Source of the DNA: Methanobrevibacter sp.
Lineage (GTDB): Archaea > Methanobacteriota > Methanobacteria > Methanobacteriales > Methanobacteriaceae
Assembly (NCBI GenBank): GCA_031289975.1
Contig: JAITOM010000111.1
Span: 1-5,970, forward strand
Reading direction: 5' to 3'
Length of the DNA stretch: 5,970 nt
Positions 4,588-5,970 of the stretch are shown here, piece by piece (the first letter of the stretch is position 1; each line of letters starts with the position of its first letter). A model generated the notes under the pieces. That model was not told the origin of the DNA and made no database searches. It saw nothing but the letters and a program-made list of their open reading frames with translations. A program made the position numbers and the translations under genes.

Positions 4588-5937
4588 ATGGTAGATTACA
4601 TAGATAAGGTTATTAAAGAGGCAAATGAAAAAGATATTAAATTTGTAAGACTACAATTTGTAGATATTAATGGTATTCCAAAAAATATTTCTGTTTCCAT
4701 TGGAAATAATAAAGATGAAATAGAGGATTTAATCAATGAAGGAATGCTATTTGATGGTTCATCTGTAGAGGGGTTTGTTGAAATTCACGAAAGTGATCTT
4801 GTTCTTAAACCAGATCCACAGACATTTTCACTTTTACCATGGAGACCTGAAGAATCTGGTGTAGGTAGATTTATATGTGATATTTACACTCCTGAAGGAG
4901 AACCGTTTGTAGGAGACCCACGTTCTGCTCTAAAAAAATCTTTAAATAAAATTAAAGATAAAGGTTATAAATATAACATTGGACCTGAACCAGAGTTCTT
5001 TATTGTTGATCAAGATGAAAATGGCAACTACATTCCTTATGATATGGGAGGATACTTTGATGTTGAACCAGTTGATAAAGGAGTAAACTTTAGAAGACAG
5101 TTGGTTAATGACTTAGAGAAATTAGGTTTTGAATTAGAAGGAAGTCATCATGAAGTTGCTCCAGGACAAAATGAGATTGCTTTTAAATTTGATAATGCTT
5201 TAAAAACAGCTGATGCTGTTATTACTTTTAAACAAGCTATTAAAGCTATTGTTGCTAAAATGGCATATGAAGAAGGAGAAAAATATAGGGTAAGTTTCAT
5301 GCCTAAACCATTCTTTGGAGAAAATGGTAGTGGAATGCACTGTCATCAAAGTTTATTTAAGGGTGATAAAAACTTATTTTCTGATGATAATAGTAAAATT
5401 GGATTATCTCAGGATGCTATGTATTTTATGGGTGGATTATTAGAACATTCAGCTGCTTTATCCGCTATTGTAGCTCCTATTGTAAATTCTTATAAAAGAT
5501 TGGTTCCAGGTTATGAAGCTCCTGTTTATAAAGCGTATGGTCTTAAAAATAGGTCTGCTTTAATTAGGATTCCTGCTGCACGTGGTCAAGCTACAAGAAT
5601 TGAATATAGGTGTCCTGATCCATCATGTAATCCATACTTAGCTTTCGCTGCCATGTTAGAAGCTGGATTAGATGGTATTGAAAATAAAATTGATCCTGGC
5701 GAACCTACTGAAGCTAACATATATAAAATGTCTGATGATGAACTTAAACAAAGGGGTATTGACATCATTCCTTCAAGTTTATGGGAAGCATATCATGCAC
5801 TTGAAACTGATGATGTTATTAAAGGTGCTTTAGGAGAACATATTAGTGAAAAATTCTTAAAACTTAAATATGCTGAATGGGATAACTATAGAATCAGAGT
5901 ATTTGGTTATGAACAAAGTAAGTATATTAATATTTAG
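4588..5937 (+). CDS. glnA: Glutamine synthetase, type I (GSI-alpha)
   Basis: The 449-aa enzyme makes glutamine from glutamate, ammonia and ATP in the cytoplasm as a dodecamer, the entry point of nitrogen assimilation. The beta-grasp N-terminal domain ends with FDGSSVEGF (55-63). Catalytic motifs follow: GPEPEFF (132-138, metal ligands Glu134 and Glu136), EVAPGQNEI (189-197), NGSGMHCHQS (246-255, His251), NSYKRLVPGYEAP (300-312, flap Glu310), NRSALIRIP (321-329) and RIEYRCPDPS (337-346). The length and the lack of the roughly 25-residue insertion of adenylylated enzymes mark the GSI-alpha class. The NLYDLP adenylylation site is replaced by NIYKMS (377-382). Bacillus subtilis Arg62, needed for glutamine feedback inhibition, aligns with Glu65 here. 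GGAGGA 7 nt upstream fixes the ATG at 4588; an in-frame GTG at 4573 would add five residues but overlaps that site. An NrpR-like operator upstream suggests repression under nitrogen excess. Confidence 0.97.
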   Translation: MVDYIDKVIKEANEKDIKFVRLQFVDINGIPKNISVSIGNNKDEIEDLINEGMLFDGSSVEGFVEIHESDLVLKPDPQTFSLLPWRPEESGVGRFICDIYTPEGEPFVGDPRSALKKSLNKIKDKGYKYNIGPEPEFFIVDQDENGNYIPYDMGGYFDVEPVDKGVNFRRQLVNDLEKLGFELEGSHHEVAPGQNEIAFKFDNALKTADAVITFKQAIKAIVAKMAYEEGEKYRVSFMPKPFFGENGSGMHCHQSLFKGDKNLFSDDNSKIGLSQDAMYFMGGLLEHSAALSAIVAPIVNSYKRLVPGYEAPVYKAYGLKNRSALIRIPAARGQATRIEYRCPDPSCNPYLAFAAMLEAGLDGIENKIDPGEPTEANIYKMSDDELKQRGIDIIPSSLWEAYHALETDDVIKGALGEHISEKFLKLKYAEWDNYRIRVFGYEQSKYINI

Positions 5938-5970
5938 GAATTAAGAATTCCTATTTCTTCTTATTTATAT
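5935..5970 (+). terminator. glnA terminator hairpin overlapping the stop codon
   Basis: TAGGAATT (5935-5942) and AATTCCTA (5946-5953) form a perfect 8-bp stem with a 3-nt loop (AAG). The stem begins with the TAG stop codon and is followed by a T-rich tail (5954-5970). The position right after the gene and the T-rich tail fit termination or 3'-end protection of the glnA message. Confidence 0.6.

Noticed and set aside
4556..4594. A 12-codon ORF (MKKIIQWRILVW) overlapping the glnA start, close to the transcript start predicted from the proximal TATA box.
   Set aside because: It has no Shine-Dalgarno site, and the in-between GGAGGA clearly serves the glnA ATG. Leaderless translation is possible but unsupported.
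1..5970. Search by eye for tRNA, rRNA, CRISPR arrays, insertion-sequence ends and toxin-antitoxin or defence genes.
   Set aside because: No cloverleaf-like GC-rich segment, regularly spaced repeat array, transposase motif or terminal inverted repeat with target duplication was seen. The tandem repeats present lack spacers.

Overview
The window looks like a piece of chromosome from a very AT-rich methanogenic archaeon, most likely Methanobrevibacter or a close relative in the Methanobacteriales. Four observations support this. The metabolic genes are of archaeal type: a separate class I fumarate hydratase beta subunit, an MtnA-type isomerase and a GSI-alpha glutamine synthetase. Archaeal TATA-like boxes sit upstream of the genes. 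Two starts have strong Shine-Dalgarno sites. An operator of the methanogen nitrogen regulator type (NrpR) lies upstream of glnA. The genus is an inference from composition and gene type, not a database match.

Layout, left to right. (1) At 1-104 the first 34 codons of an unrecognised minus-strand gene run off the left edge, preceded by a very strong Shine-Dalgarno site. (2) Bases 105-266 form a divergent promoter region with TATA-like boxes and two sets of short tandem repeats. (3) 267-764 (+) encodes a 165-aa fumarate/tartrate dehydratase beta subunit without its alpha partner. (4) 765-1238 is non-coding, AT-rich and carries an intergenic repeat. (5) 1239-2687 (+) encodes a 482-aa protein with two zinc ribbons, an acidic linker, two membrane helices and a NERD (nuclease-related) domain. 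(6) 2688-2862 holds a candidate terminator and the promoter of the next gene. (7) 2863-3825 (+) encodes an S-methyl-5-thioribose-1-phosphate isomerase (MtnA). (8) 3826-4587 is a long non-coding stretch with a pair of mutually exclusive hairpins, a second, expanded copy of the intergenic repeat, and two candidate glnA promoters, one overlaid by the NrpR-like palindrome. (9) 4588-5937 (+) encodes glutamine synthetase, with a hairpin terminator beginning in its stop codon.

The genes do not form an obvious operon. Every gap is long (98 nt or more) and most have their own promoter-like sequence. The functions are central metabolism: 2-oxoglutarate supply through the reductive branch of the TCA cycle, salvage of methylthioadenosine or 5'-deoxyadenosine by-products, and ammonia assimilation. 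The exception is the zinc ribbon-NERD membrane protein, whose role is unknown. I see no CRISPR array, tRNA, rRNA, insertion sequence or defence island. The least explained parts are the zinc ribbon-NERD protein with a degenerate nuclease motif, the repeated intergenic element, and the structured gap upstream of glnA.
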